Origin: BOG-938 sp035524315 | GTDB lineage: Bacteria; Pseudomonadota; Alphaproteobacteria; Caulobacterales; Caulobacteraceae | Assembly: GCA_035524315.1 (NCBI GenBank) | Contig: DATKPD010000074.1 | Coordinates: forward strand, 1 to 64,000 | Direction of reading: 5' to 3' | Length of the DNA stretch: 64,000 bases | In this document: piece after piece, positions 1-8,841 of the stretch | How the letters are laid out: every line of letters begins with the position of its first letter | Numbering within the stretch: the stretch's first letter is position 1 | Translations under genes and position numbers: made by a program | The notes under the pieces: generated by a model | Database searches by the model: none | Seen by the model: the letters and a program-made list of their open reading frames with translations, nothing else | What the model was told of the DNA's origin: nothing

Positions 1-1394
1 ACCCCCGTGGAGCCGCCGAAAAAGGCCATGGGCAGCAAGACCGCCGTCAGCACCAGGGCGATGCCGACCAGGGCCCCGGTGATCTCGTCCATGGACTTGC
101 GCGTCGCTTCCTTGGGCGAGAGGCCTTCCTCGTCCATGATCCGCTCGACGTTTTCCACCACAACGATGGCGTCGTCGACAAGAAGCCCGATGACCAGCAC
201 CATGCCGAACATGGTCAGGGTGTTGATCGAATAGTTGAACGCCGCCAGCACGGCCAGCGTGCCCAGCAGCACCACCGGCACAGCGATGGCCGGCACCAGG
301 GTGGCGCGCCAGCTCTGCAGGAACAGGAACATGACGACCACCACTAGGGCGACCGCCTCGAACAGGGTCTTGATCACTTCCTGGATCGAGATCTTGATGA
401 ACTGGGTGTTGTCCACCGGGAACGACATGTGCACGCCCGGCGGCAGGCTCTCCTGCAGCTGCAGGGCCCGGGCGCGCACGCGCTCGGCTGTGGTCAGGGC
501 GTTGGCCCCCGGCGCCAGTTGCACGCCCATGCCCGAGCCCGGATGGCCGTTGAGACTGACAGTCACATCATAGGTGTCGCTGCCCAATTCCACGCGCGCC
601 ACATCGCCCACGGTGACCACCGCGCCGTTGGCCTCGGTCTTGACCACCACCTTGCGGAACTGTTCGGGGGTCTGCAGCTGCGACTGCGCGGTGACGGTGA
701 CATTGAGCTGCTGGTTGGCGGGACTGGGCAGGCCGCCCAGTTGCCCGGCCGGCACCTGGAGGTTCTGGGCCTGCAAGGCGGCGATCACGTCTCCCGGATT
801 GAGCGTGAAATTGGCCAGCTTGAACGGGTCGAGCCATATGCGCATGGCGTGCTGGGCGCCGTACACGCCCACCGTGCCCACGCCGTCGACGCGTGCGATC
901 GGGTCGCGCAGCACCGAATTGAGAATGTCGCCCAGATCCTGGCTGGTGTAGTGCCCGGTGGGGTCGTCCAGAGCCACCACCAAAAGGGTGTTGACCCCCG
1001 CCTTGGTCACGGTGACGCCCTGTTGCTGCACCTCGGTGGGCAGGAGCGGCAGGGCCGCCTGCACCTTGTTCTGCACCTGGACCTGGGCGATGTCGGGATT
1101 GATCCCGGCCTGGAAGGTGGCCGTGATCTGCACCGCGCCGTTGGAGGACGAGGTCGAGGACAGATAGAGCAGGCCATCCAGCCCGCTCAGCTGCTGCTCG
1201 ATCTGCTGGGTGACCGAGTTCTGCACCGTCAGGGCCGACGCCCCCGGATAGTTGGCCGAGACCGAGATCGTGGGCGGCGCGATGGTCGGATACTGGGCGA
1301 TGGACAGCCCCTTAAGGGCCACCAGCCCCCCCACCATGATCAGGATCGCCACGACCCAGGCGAACACCGGTCGGTCGATGAAGAAGCGCGACAT
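1..1394 (-). CDS. RND efflux permease, HAE1/AcrB family (C-terminal part beyond window)
   Basis: Inner-membrane proton-driven drug exporter of a tripartite RND pump. The protein starts MSRFFIDRPVFAWVVAI, the usual AcrB/MexB opening with the first membrane helix, followed by a porter domain with the family pattern QYPTIAPP. Further in it shows the membrane motif GLLVDDAIVVVENVERIM, typical of TM4 and its following loop. About 464 codons are present, of roughly 1040 expected; the rest lies left of base 1. The start is 10 bases after the stop of the adaptor gene, so the two form one operon. No outer-membrane factor gene is visible. Substrate cannot be told from sequence. The family call is secure. 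Confidence 0.93.
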   Translation of the reverse strand, partial: MSRFFIDRPVFAWVVAILIMVGGLVALKGLSIAQYPTIAPPTISVSANYPGASALTVQNSVTQQIEQQLSGLDGLLYLSSTSSSNGAVQITATFQAGINPDIAQVQVQNKVQAALPLLPTEVQQQGVTVTKAGVNTLLVVALDDPTGHYTSQDLGDILNSVLRDPIARVDGVGTVGVYGAQHAMRIWLDPFKLANFTLNPGDVIAALQAQNLQVPAGQLGGLPSPANQQLNVTVTAQSQLQTPEQFRKVVVKTEANGAVVTVGDVARVELGSDTYDVTVSLNGHPGSGMGVQLAPGANALTTAERVRARALQLQESLPPGVHMSFPVDNTQFIKISIQEVIKTLFEAVALVVVVMFLFLQSWRATLVPAIAVPVVLLGTLAVLAAFNYSINTLTMFGMVLVIGLLVDDAIVVVENVERIMDEEGLSPKEATRKSMDEITGALVGIALVLTAVLLPMAFFGGSTG

Positions 1395-1404
1395 GGCTCT
1401 GGCC

Positions 1405-2565
1405 TCAGCCTTGCGGCTTGCTGGCCGGGGCGGCGGGCGCCGAGCCGGCTGGCACGGCCTTGACCGGCGTGTCGTCGTGGACCTTGAGCAGCCCCTCGAC
1501 GATCAGCTGATCGCCGGCCGCAAGGCCGCCGGTCACCAGCCACTTGTCGCCCACGGTCGGGCCTGTGGTCAGATTGCGCAGATGCGCCTTGCCGTCGGCG
1601 CCCACCACATAGGCGGTCGGCTGGCCGCGCAGGTCGCGCGTCACCGCGCCCTGAGGCGCCAGGATCGCATTGGGCTGCACCGCCTCGGTCACCACGGCGC
1701 GCACGTACATGCCCGGCAACAGCACGCCGTCGGGATTGGGCACGATGGCCCGCAGCGCGACCGTGCCGCTGGCCGGGTCCACGGTCACGTCGGTGAACTG
1801 CAAGACGCCCAGCGTCGGATAGTCCGAACCGTCCTCAAGCTTCAGATGCACATCCAGGCCGCCCTTGCGCGATGAGCCCGACGCCACGGCGCGACGCAAG
1901 GCCAAAAGGTCGGCCGATGACTGGGCGATGTCGACATAGACCCTGTCCAGCCGCTGGATGGTGGACAGGGCGGTGGTCTGCTGCGCCGTGACCAGAGCGC
2001 CGGGGGTGACCGTGGAGCGGCCGATGCGGCCGGAGATCGGCGCGGTGACGCGGGTGTAGTCCAGGTTGATCTTGGCGGTCTTCACCGCCGCCTTCTGCTG
2101 GTCGATGGTCGCCGCGGCCTGGCCGGCGGCGGCGCGGGCGTCGTCATCGTCCTGCTGGGCGATGGAGTTGGTCTTGATCAGCTGGTCGTAGCGCTCGGCC
2201 TTCAGGCGCGCGGTGCGTTCGGCGGCGATGGCGCTGGCCAGCTGCGCCTGGGCCTGGGCCAGGGCGGCCTCATAGGGCGCCGGGTCGATCTGGTACAGCA
2301 CCTGCCCCTCGTGCACGTCGCCGCCCTCGGTGAACACGCGCTTGAGGATGATGCCGCCCACCTGCGGACGCACGTCGGCCGTTTCGATTGCACTGGTGCG
2401 GCCGGGCAGCTCCACCTGAATCTGAGCGGTTTGCGGCTGGACGGTGATCACGCCCACTTCCGCAGGCGGCATCTGCGGCGGGCTCTTAGCCCCGCAACCG
2501 GCCAGCACGGCGAACGCGCCCGCCGCCGATAGCGGCCACACAAATGCTCTCGATGCGCGTACCAA
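1405..2565 (-). CDS. RND efflux periplasmic adaptor (membrane fusion lipoprotein)
   Basis: Periplasmic adaptor linking the RND permease to an outer-membrane channel. I chose the TTG at 2565, which gives MVRASRAFVWPLSAAG and a lipobox LAGC with Cys24 as the lipidated residue. The frame stays open to an ATG at 2760, but that would put about 65 arginine-rich residues before the signal peptide and run almost into the divergent gene. GGAG lies about ten bases upstream of the TTG. The body shows the biotinyl-lipoyl halves (TADVRPQVGGIILKRVF and TRVTAPISGRIGRSTVTPG) around an alpha-hairpin, then beta-barrel and membrane-proximal regions ending in an Ala/Pro-rich tail. About 386 aa, normal for AcrA-like proteins. 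It precedes the permease by 10 bases. Confidence 0.9.
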   Translation of the reverse strand: MVRASRAFVWPLSAAGAFAVLAGCGAKSPPQMPPAEVGVITVQPQTAQIQVELPGRTSAIETADVRPQVGGIILKRVFTEGGDVHEGQVLYQIDPAPYEAALAQAQAQLASAIAAERTARLKAERYDQLIKTNSIAQQDDDDARAAAGQAAATIDQQKAAVKTAKINLDYTRVTAPISGRIGRSTVTPGALVTAQQTTALSTIQRLDRVYVDIAQSSADLLALRRAVASGSSRKGGLDVHLKLEDGSDYPTLGVLQFTDVTVDPASGTVALRAIVPNPDGVLLPGMYVRAVVTEAVQPNAILAPQGAVTRDLRGQPTAYVVGADGKAHLRNLTTGPTVGDKWLVTGGLAAGDQLIVEGLLKVHDDTPVKAVPAGSAPAAPASKPQG

Positions 2566-2653
2566 CGCTTCGCGTCTCCGATTGCCAAGGGCGATTACCC
2601 AGCTGCGGCGCTTCGCTATAAGCCGCGGCCGCACGCTTGTCCTAGCGCCTTTT

Positions 2654-2689
2654 CGGACATGACCGATTTGACTTGCCTGATTATGTCCG
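2654..2689. promoter_or_regulatory. Inverted repeat between divergent genes, possible operator
   Basis: CGGACAT at 2654-2660 is mirrored by ATGTCCG at 2683-2689 with 22 bases between. It lies in the 206-base gap between the efflux adaptor (minus) and the aldolase/SDR gene (plus). A TetR- or LysR-type regulator could bind here, but no regulator gene is adjacent. The repeat is only seven bases, so chance cannot be excluded. Confidence 0.25.
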
Positions 2690-2771
2690 GTTCGTTTCAA
2701 CCGGCGCAAGCAACGCCAAACGCACACGCGATCGCGCCGAGCCGCCCCTTTTTGTCCCACGGAGAGCCTGA

Positions 2772-4802
2772 ATGAACAGCCTTTGGTCGGACGCCGACGC
2801 CGAGGCGATGGTCGCCCGTTACGCGGCGCGCGGCGTGGCCCGGGACCTGGCCCTGCGGGTTTATTCCAGCCGCCTGCTTGGCGCCGATCCCGCTCTGGTC
2901 CAGCACGGCGGCGGCAACACCTCGCTCAAGACGCAAGAGACCGACGTGTTCGGCGCCCAGGTCGAGGTCCTGCGGGTCAAGGGCTCGGGCTGGGACCTGG
3001 GCGACATTGAGCCGGAGGGCCTGCCCGCGGTGCGCATGGCGCCGCTCTTGAGCCTGCGCCGGCTGAACAGCCTGTCGGACGAAGGCATGATCGCCGCCCA
3101 GCGCTCGGCCATGCTCGATCCGGCCGCGCCCAACCCCTCGGTCGAGACCCTGCTGCACGCCTGGATCCCCTACGCCGTGGTCGATCACAGCCACGCCAAC
3201 GCCGTCCTGGCCCTGACCGACCAGCCGCGGGGAGAGGCGCTGGTGCGCGAACTTTACGGCGAACGTCTGGCCGTCGCCCCCTACTGCATGCCCGGCTTCT
3301 CCCTCGCCCAACTGGCCGCCGAGACCTTCGAGCGCCATCCTCAGAGCGAGGGCATGGTGCTGCTCAAGCACGGCCTGTTCACCTGGGGCCGCGACGCCAA
3401 GACGTCGTACGCACGCATGATCGAATTCGTCGACATGGCCGAGCAGCGCCTGGCGCGCGCCCCCCGCCGGCCCCGGACGCCGGCGGCGCCGTTGAATTCG
3501 GCCGCGATCGCCGAGGTCGCCCCAATCGTGCGCGGCGCGCTCAGCCGGGCCTTCGCGCCCATGGTGCTCGAGCACCGCGCGGGCGAGCGCGTCCTCGACT
3601 TCCTGGCGGGCGAAGAGCTGCGCCGATACGCACAGGCGGGCGTGGTCACCCCTGACCACGTGATCCGCATCAAGCCGTGGCCGCTGATCCTGCCGACGCC
3701 AGAGCCGAGCAAGCTCGACGCCTTCGCCCAGGCGGTTCAGACAGCCGTCGACGCCTACGCCGCGCGCTACCGCGCCTACTTCGAACGCCACAACGCCGCC
3801 GCCGAGCCCAAGAAGACCATGCTCGACCCCATGCCGCGCGTTGCCCTGGTCCCGGGCCTGGGCCTGTTCGGCGCGGGCCGTTCGCGAAAGGACGCGGTCA
3901 TCGCCGCCGACATCGCCGAAACCACCATCGCCGTGGTGTCCGCAGCCGAGGCCATGAGCCAGTTCGAGAGCATCAGCGAGGCCGACACCTTCGAGATGGA
4001 ATACTGGTCGCTGGAGCAGGCCAAGCTGGGCGCGGCCAAGCCCAAGGCCCTGGCCGGCAAGGTCGTGGCGGTTACAGGCGGCGGCGGCGCGATCGGCGCG
4101 GCCACTGCCCGCGCCTTTGCCGCGCTGGGCGCCGAAGTGGCCGTGCTCGACCGCGACGCCGACGGCGCCAAGGCGGCGGCCGCCGAGGTCAAGGGCATGG
4201 CGCTGGCCTGCGACGTGATCGATCAGGCTCAAGTAGCCAGCGCCTTCGACGCCATCGCCGCGCGCTTCGGCGGGCTCGACATCGTGGTCTCCAAGGCCGG
4301 CGCGGCCCTCACCGGCAAGATCGGCGAGCTGTCCGACGACATTCTGCGCCGCAGCTTCGAGCTGAACTTCTTCGCCCATCAGAGCGTGGCCCAGGCGGCC
4401 GTGCGCATTTTCCGCCGCCAGGCCATGGGCGGGGTGCTGCTGTTCAACGCCTCCAAGCAGGCGGTCAATCCTGGGCCCGACTTCGGCCCCTATGGCCTGC
4501 CCAAGGCCGCGACCCTGGCCCTCATGCGCCAGTACGCGGTCGACCACGGGGCCGAGGGTATTCGCTCCAACGCGGTCAATGCCGACCGTATCCGCTCAGG
4601 CCTTCTGACCGAGGACATGGTCAAGGCGCGCTCGGCCGCCCGCGGGGTCAGCGAGCAGGTCTATATGTCGGGCAATTTGCTTGGCCGCGAGGTGACCGCC
4701 GAAGACGTGGCCCAGGCCTTCGTCGATCTGGCCATGGCGCAGGCGACCACCGGGGCGGTGCTGACCGTCGACGGGGGCAATATCGCCGCGGCGATGCGCT
4801 AG
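2772..4802 (+). CDS. Bifunctional class II aldolase / short-chain dehydrogenase
   Basis: A 676-aa fusion of the type annotated as bifunctional rhamnulose-1-phosphate aldolase/SDR. The N-terminal class II aldolase half carries the zinc motif HSHANA (His139, His141) and LLKHGLFTWG near residue 200. The C-terminal Rossmann SDR half has TGGGGAIG near residue 434 and the catalytic pair Tyr574/Lys578 (YGLPK), with a Ser in NASKQA. The usual Asn-Ala-Gly of SDRs reads Ser-Lys-Ala-Gly-Ala here (Lys508), an unusual change. Known relatives split a ketose-1-phosphate or oxidise the resulting lactaldehyde in deoxysugar use. No rhamnose operon surrounds it, so the substrate is open. ATG start, with GGAG nearby (CACGGAGAGCCTGA before it). 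Confidence 0.88.
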   Translation: MNSLWSDADAEAMVARYAARGVARDLALRVYSSRLLGADPALVQHGGGNTSLKTQETDVFGAQVEVLRVKGSGWDLGDIEPEGLPAVRMAPLLSLRRLNSLSDEGMIAAQRSAMLDPAAPNPSVETLLHAWIPYAVVDHSHANAVLALTDQPRGEALVRELYGERLAVAPYCMPGFSLAQLAAETFERHPQSEGMVLLKHGLFTWGRDAKTSYARMIEFVDMAEQRLARAPRRPRTPAAPLNSAAIAEVAPIVRGALSRAFAPMVLEHRAGERVLDFLAGEELRRYAQAGVVTPDHVIRIKPWPLILPTPEPSKLDAFAQAVQTAVDAYAARYRAYFERHNAAAEPKKTMLDPMPRVALVPGLGLFGAGRSRKDAVIAADIAETTIAVVSAAEAMSQFESISEADTFEMEYWSLEQAKLGAAKPKALAGKVVAVTGGGGAIGAATARAFAALGAEVAVLDRDADGAKAAAAEVKGMALACDVIDQAQVASAFDAIAARFGGLDIVVSKAGAALTGKIGELSDDILRRSFELNFFAHQSVAQAAVRIFRRQAMGGVLLFNASKQAVNPGPDFGPYGLPKAATLALMRQYAVDHGAEGIRSNAVNADRIRSGLLTEDMVKARSAARGVSEQVYMSGNLLGREVTAEDVAQAFVDLAMAQATTGAVLTVDGGNIAAAMR

Positions 4803-4816
4803 GCGGCTGGGCCGCT

Positions 4817-5917
4817 TCAGACCGGCATTTTGCGCTTGGTGAACTCGCGGCCTAACTGCGCCGCCTTTTCCGAGCCGCCCATGATCATCGCCCCGTCCTT
4901 GATCTGGGTGATGGCGTAGTTTGGATCGTTCGGATCGGCGCTGGAGGCATTTAGGAACCGGATGTTGTTCTTCTTGCACTCGGCCAGGACGCGTAAGCGC
5001 ACCTCGGCCAGGGTCTTGGCCTGGTCGGCTGAGGCCTTGACCCGGCCTGACGCGTCTTCCGGATAGGCCGCCAGGCCGAACAGCGACTGGGTGTTGTCGG
5101 TCGGGCCCCACTCGGCGAAGGCCAGGCCCTTGACCGCCAGCACCTCGGCCATGTTGGCGTCAGCGTAGCGGTCCTCGATCTTGACCCCGATCATCAGCTC
5201 GCCGCGCGGATTGAGCGGCCATACGTCGCCCACGTGCATGTAGTGATTGAGCGACACCCCCCACACGTCGAGCACGCCGCCGGGCGGCTGGCCGCGCAGG
5301 CCTGGCCGCTGCAGCTTCGGTGTGTCGGGGTAGTCGATCTCGAAGCGCGCGGCCATCTGGGCGTAGACCTCGATCGCCTTGGGGTCGCGCGCGTGGCAGA
5401 TGTGCACAGCGTGGGCGCCGATATCGAACAGGTTCTTGATGATCCAGCTGTTGGCCAGGGCGTAGGGCTCCGACAGGCCGGTGACCGGCGGCTCGACGAT
5501 CACCGTCGGGGTGGCGTGGCCGCTGCGGGTCGGTCCGCCGTCCTTCAGCCCGCGCATGAAGTTGGCGAAGGCGGTGAAGTCGAGCGGCCCCTGCTCCAGG
5601 TCGTAGTTGATGCAGTCGGCGTAGGTTTTGGCCATGCGCCGGCCATGCTCATAGGGATCCATGCCCAGCTTCAGGCCTACCCCGGTGTAGTAGACGGGCT
5701 GGCCGTCCTCCCACAGTTCGATCGCCTTGTTCAGGCGGCGGGGCCTGTAGCCCAGATCGACGCTGGAGGGCTGCACGCCGCTATTGACCGAGGGACCGGC
5801 GCCTGGCCCGCCCGCGTTCGCCGGCCTGTCCTGCGCCAAGGCCGCCGTGGCGGCGACGCCCGCGCCCACGCCCAGGCCCGCCGCCAAAAGGTCCCGCTTC
5901 CTCAGATCCACGGCCAT
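4817..5917 (-). CDS. HpcH/HpaI aldolase family protein with export signal
   Basis: 366 aa. Residues 1-30 (MAVDLRKRDLLAAGLGVGAG and a following Ala-rich stretch ending ALAQ) look like an export signal, possibly Tat-type although the second Arg of a strict twin-Arg is displaced. The remainder resembles the HpcH/HpaI 2-oxo-acid aldolase/citrate lyase beta family of TIM barrels: GLKLGMDPYEHGRRMAKTY, DLEQGPLDF, then VIVEPPVTG and a C-terminal GAMIMGGSEKAA. Family members cleave 4-hydroxy-2-oxo acids with a divalent metal. An exported member is unusual, and the barrel's catalytic residues cannot be assigned with confidence by eye. It converges with the aldolase/SDR gene, 14 bases between stops. Confidence 0.75.
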   Translation of the reverse strand: MAVDLRKRDLLAAGLGVGAGVAATAALAQDRPANAGGPGAGPSVNSGVQPSSVDLGYRPRRLNKAIELWEDGQPVYYTGVGLKLGMDPYEHGRRMAKTYADCINYDLEQGPLDFTAFANFMRGLKDGGPTRSGHATPTVIVEPPVTGLSEPYALANSWIIKNLFDIGAHAVHICHARDPKAIEVYAQMAARFEIDYPDTPKLQRPGLRGQPPGGVLDVWGVSLNHYMHVGDVWPLNPRGELMIGVKIEDRYADANMAEVLAVKGLAFAEWGPTDNTQSLFGLAAYPEDASGRVKASADQAKTLAEVRLRVLAECKKNNIRFLNASSADPNDPNYAITQIKDGAMIMGGSEKAAQLGREFTKRKMPV

Positions 5918-6047
5918 CCTCCCTGTCTTTGTTTGGGAAGAAGCCTAGCGCGAACGGATCAGGCGCGCCCAGCCGCGGCGCGACGCCGTGCGAGATCGCC
6001 TCTCAGGGGCTGAGAGGCGGTTGAGTCCTTGGCTGAAAAGCGGCGGC

Positions 6048-7520
6048 TTATTCGGCCGGCGCGAGCGACCCCATCTCGCCCTTGCCGCCCTGGGCGCGCG
6101 CGTCTTTGCGTTCCTTGAGGAAGGCGAAGAACTCCACGCCTTCGCGCAGGCGCCGCTTCATCATGTCGAAGTCGGTCAGCATTTCCCACACGATCGCGGC
6201 GATCTTGCTCGGGCGGAAGTAGAAGGCGCGGTAGAAGTCCTCGACCGAATTGAAGATCTCTTCGTGGCTCAGGTGGGGGTAGTGCAGGGGCGCGATCTGA
6301 ACGCCCTTGTCGTTGACCAGCTCGGCCTCGGCCTCGTTCAGCCAGCCGTTTTCCACCGCCTGATTGTAGAGGAAGGTGCCCGGATAAGGCGCCGCCAGCG
6401 AAACCTGGATGGTGTGCGGGTTGATCTTGCACGCCCAGGCCTTGGTCTTCTCCAGGGTGTCGCGCGTCTCGCCCGGCAGGCCGGCAATGAAGGTGCCGTG
6501 AATCTTGATGCCCAACTCATGGCAGTCCTTGGTGAACTGCTCGGCGACCTCGATCCGCATGCCCTTCTTGATGTTGTGCAGGATCTGCTGATCGCCGCTC
6601 TCATAGCCGACCAGCAGCAGGCGCAGGCCGCCCGCCTTGAGCTTTTCCAGGGTCTTGCGGGGTACATTGGCCTTGGCGTTGCACGACCAGGTCACGCCCA
6701 GCTTGCCCAGGCCCTCGGCGATCTTCTCGGCGCGCGGCAGATCGTCGGTGAAGGTGTCGTCGTCGAACATGAACTCCTTCACCTGCGGGAAGGCCCTCAT
6801 CGCGGCCGCGACCTCATCGACCACATTCTGCACCGAACGCGTGCGGTAGTGGTGGCCGCCGATGGTCTGGGGCCAAAGGCAGAAGGTGCAGCGGCTCTTG
6901 CAGCCCCGGCCGGTGTAGACCGACACATAGGGGTGCTTCAGATAGCCGATGAAGTAGTCCTCGATCTTCAGGTCGCGCTTGTAGACGTCGATCACCGAGG
7001 GCAAGGCGTCCATGTTTTCCAGGACCGGCCGGTCGGGGTTGTGATGGATCTGGCCCTCGGCGTCGCGATAGCTCAGGCCCAGGATTTCCGACCAAGGGCG
7101 CTCCTCGGCCACCTCCAGCACGGTGAAGTCGAACTCGTTGCGGCACACGAAATCCACCGCCGGCCCGTCGATCAGGCTCTCGTCGGCCTTAACCGCGACC
7201 TTGGCCCCGATCAGGCCGGCCTTGAGCCGGGGATTGGCCGCCTTCATCGCGGCGATGCACTTCACGTCCGAATCGAACGACGGCACCGAGGTATGCACCA
7301 CCAGAAGGTCGAAGTCGTTCGCCTGGGCCACCACCTCGGCCAGCTGGATTCCGGCCGGCGGCGCGTCGATCAGCTTGGAGTTGGGCACCAGGGCGGCGGG
7401 CTGCGCCAGCCAGGTCGGGAACCAGAAGGACTTGATCTCGCGTTTCGCCTGATAGCGCGAGCCCGCACCGCCGTCGAAACCGTCGAAGGAGGGGGCCTGG
7501 AGAAAGAGGGTGCGAAGCAT
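6048..7520 (-). CDS. hpnJ: Hopanoid biosynthesis radical SAM protein HpnJ
   Basis: 490 aa, B12-binding-type radical SAM enzyme. The N-terminal region (MLRTLFLQAPSFDGFDGGAG, then a cobalamin-like Rossmann region) is the recognisable HpnJ opening. The radical SAM cluster is CKSRCTFC at about Cys207, Cys211 and Cys214. HpnJ is required for the cyclitol ether head group of bacteriohopanetetrol, probably ring contraction of the sugar made by HpnI and HpnK. It is transcribed away from the main hpn operon. Its 5'-deoxyadenosine by-product, if the reaction is canonical, is a possible link to mtnA at 41.8 kb. Length and motifs fit the family well. Confidence 0.93.
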   Translation of the reverse strand: MLRTLFLQAPSFDGFDGGAGSRYQAKREIKSFWFPTWLAQPAALVPNSKLIDAPPAGIQLAEVVAQANDFDLLVVHTSVPSFDSDVKCIAAMKAANPRLKAGLIGAKVAVKADESLIDGPAVDFVCRNEFDFTVLEVAEERPWSEILGLSYRDAEGQIHHNPDRPVLENMDALPSVIDVYKRDLKIEDYFIGYLKHPYVSVYTGRGCKSRCTFCLWPQTIGGHHYRTRSVQNVVDEVAAAMRAFPQVKEFMFDDDTFTDDLPRAEKIAEGLGKLGVTWSCNAKANVPRKTLEKLKAGGLRLLLVGYESGDQQILHNIKKGMRIEVAEQFTKDCHELGIKIHGTFIAGLPGETRDTLEKTKAWACKINPHTIQVSLAAPYPGTFLYNQAVENGWLNEAEAELVNDKGVQIAPLHYPHLSHEEIFNSVEDFYRAFYFRPSKIAAIVWEMLTDFDMMKRRLREGVEFFAFLKERKDARAQGGKGEMGSLAPAE

Positions 7521-7755
7521 GCTGTGTCCTGGTCAGGTCGCGGACGGACAGCAAAGGTCCGATCCCGGCCGATTGAAGCGCGAACCGTGGCGATTGCGGC
7601 GGCGGGCGGGCCAATCCGCGCAATCTCGCCCGACCATATACCGCGCCGCAGCAGCCGCCAACTGAGCCCGATCGTTTCCGATTCACAAGGCTGAACTTGG
7701 GCGCCAAACCGCCCCCGTGCTGGCCAAGCGAAGATTCGCCACTAAGGTAAGACGC

Positions 7756-8760
7756 ATGAGGGATGCCTTGAGGACTGCCCAGAAGACGCCCCCGCGCGGG
7801 GCCCCGCCACGGCGCATGCGTACGGCCCTGGCCGCCGCCGCCCTGCTCGCCCCGGCCGTGATCGCCCTGGCTGCGCCCGCCGCCGCCAGGGCCGCGCCGG
7901 AGGACCCGTGGGAGCCGGCCAACCGCACCTTCTACATGGTCCACCGGGTGCTGGACGACAACGTGTTCCGCCACATCGCCGACGCCTTCCGCCTAATCCC
8001 GGAGCCGATCCGCAAGGCGGTGCGCAACATCATCTCCAACCTGGGCGAGCCGGGCGTCGCGGCCAACGACATGCTGCAGGGCCACCCGGACGTGGCGGTC
8101 AAGACCGCCGGCCGCATGCTCGCCAACACCACGGTGGGTCTGGGCGGCATCATCGACGTGGCCCAGACCATGGGCCTGCCCCATCACGACAACAATTTCG
8201 CCGACACCTTCGGCCGGTGGGGCGTGCCGACGGGCCCCTATCTGTTCATCACCATGATCGGCCCGACCGACGTGCGCGATGGCCTGGGCTCGATCGCCGA
8301 CACCCTGACCGATCCGTTCACCTGGAGCCGGTTCTATCATCGCTGGACGGCCATCGACGCGCGCGACGTTTGGAGCGGCGTCGACGAGCGGGCCGAGGCG
8401 GCGGGCCAGCTTCAGGCGATCGACAACATGTCGACCGACAGCTACGCCACCTTGCGCTCGCTCTATCTGCAGAACCGCGCCCAGGTGATCGCCGCTCCGC
8501 CCGGCGCGGACACCAGCGCCGGCGCGCTGCAGTCCCTGCCCGATTTCGGCGCGCCCGCCCCGACCGATCGACCGCCCGAAGGCGCCGCGCCCGCGTCAGG
8601 GGCCGCCGGCGCCTTGCCCCCGTTCGATGCGTCCCCGAGCGCGCCGCCCCCGACCCCCGCGCGGCCCATGTCGGAGAAGGACGATGGCCAGGTGATGAGC
8701 CATGGCGGCGACGCCAAGCTGCTCGCCGCCCTCGCCTCGACCTCCGAGCCGAACCTTTAA
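7756..8760 (+). CDS. MlaA/VacJ-family outer-membrane lipid-trafficking protein, apparently not lipidated
   Basis: About 334 aa from the ATG at 7756, which has AAGG eight bases upstream; the frame is open further 5'. The MlaA signature DPWEPANRTFY is followed by VLDDNVFRHIADAF, NIISNLGEPGVAANDMLQG and GRWGVPTGPYL. MlaA normally sits in the outer membrane as a lipoprotein and removes mislocalised phospholipid with MlaC and MlaFEDB. Here the signal region (ALLAPAVIALAAPAAARA) contains no cysteine, so a signal peptidase I site replaces a lipobox. The C-terminal ~90 residues are Pro/Ala-rich and low complexity. It stands just upstream of hpnA. Together with hpnM (MlaC family) and hpnN it suggests a role in hopanoid trafficking, which is inference. 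Confidence 0.85.
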   Translation: MRDALRTAQKTPPRGAPPRRMRTALAAAALLAPAVIALAAPAAARAAPEDPWEPANRTFYMVHRVLDDNVFRHIADAFRLIPEPIRKAVRNIISNLGEPGVAANDMLQGHPDVAVKTAGRMLANTTVGLGGIIDVAQTMGLPHHDNNFADTFGRWGVPTGPYLFITMIGPTDVRDGLGSIADTLTDPFTWSRFYHRWTAIDARDVWSGVDERAEAAGQLQAIDNMSTDSYATLRSLYLQNRAQVIAAPPGADTSAGALQSLPDFGAPAPTDRPPEGAAPASGAAGALPPFDASPSAPPPTPARPMSEKDDGQVMSHGGDAKLLAALASTSEPNL

Positions 8761-8841
8761 GGCGGCCAGTAGAGCCGTCGTCATTCCAATGCTAGTCCTG
8801 CCCGGCCGGACGGATTCCCGGCTTTAGCGAAGGTCCAAGGC

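Noticed and set aside
2697..4547. 616-codon open frame on the minus strand
   Set aside because: It lies opposite the aldolase/SDR gene, is His/Gly/Arg-rich and has no recognisable domain; high GC makes such antisense frames common here.
5988..7694. 568-codon open frame on the plus strand
   Set aside because: Antisense to hpnJ, with Leu/Gly/His-biased composition and no motif.
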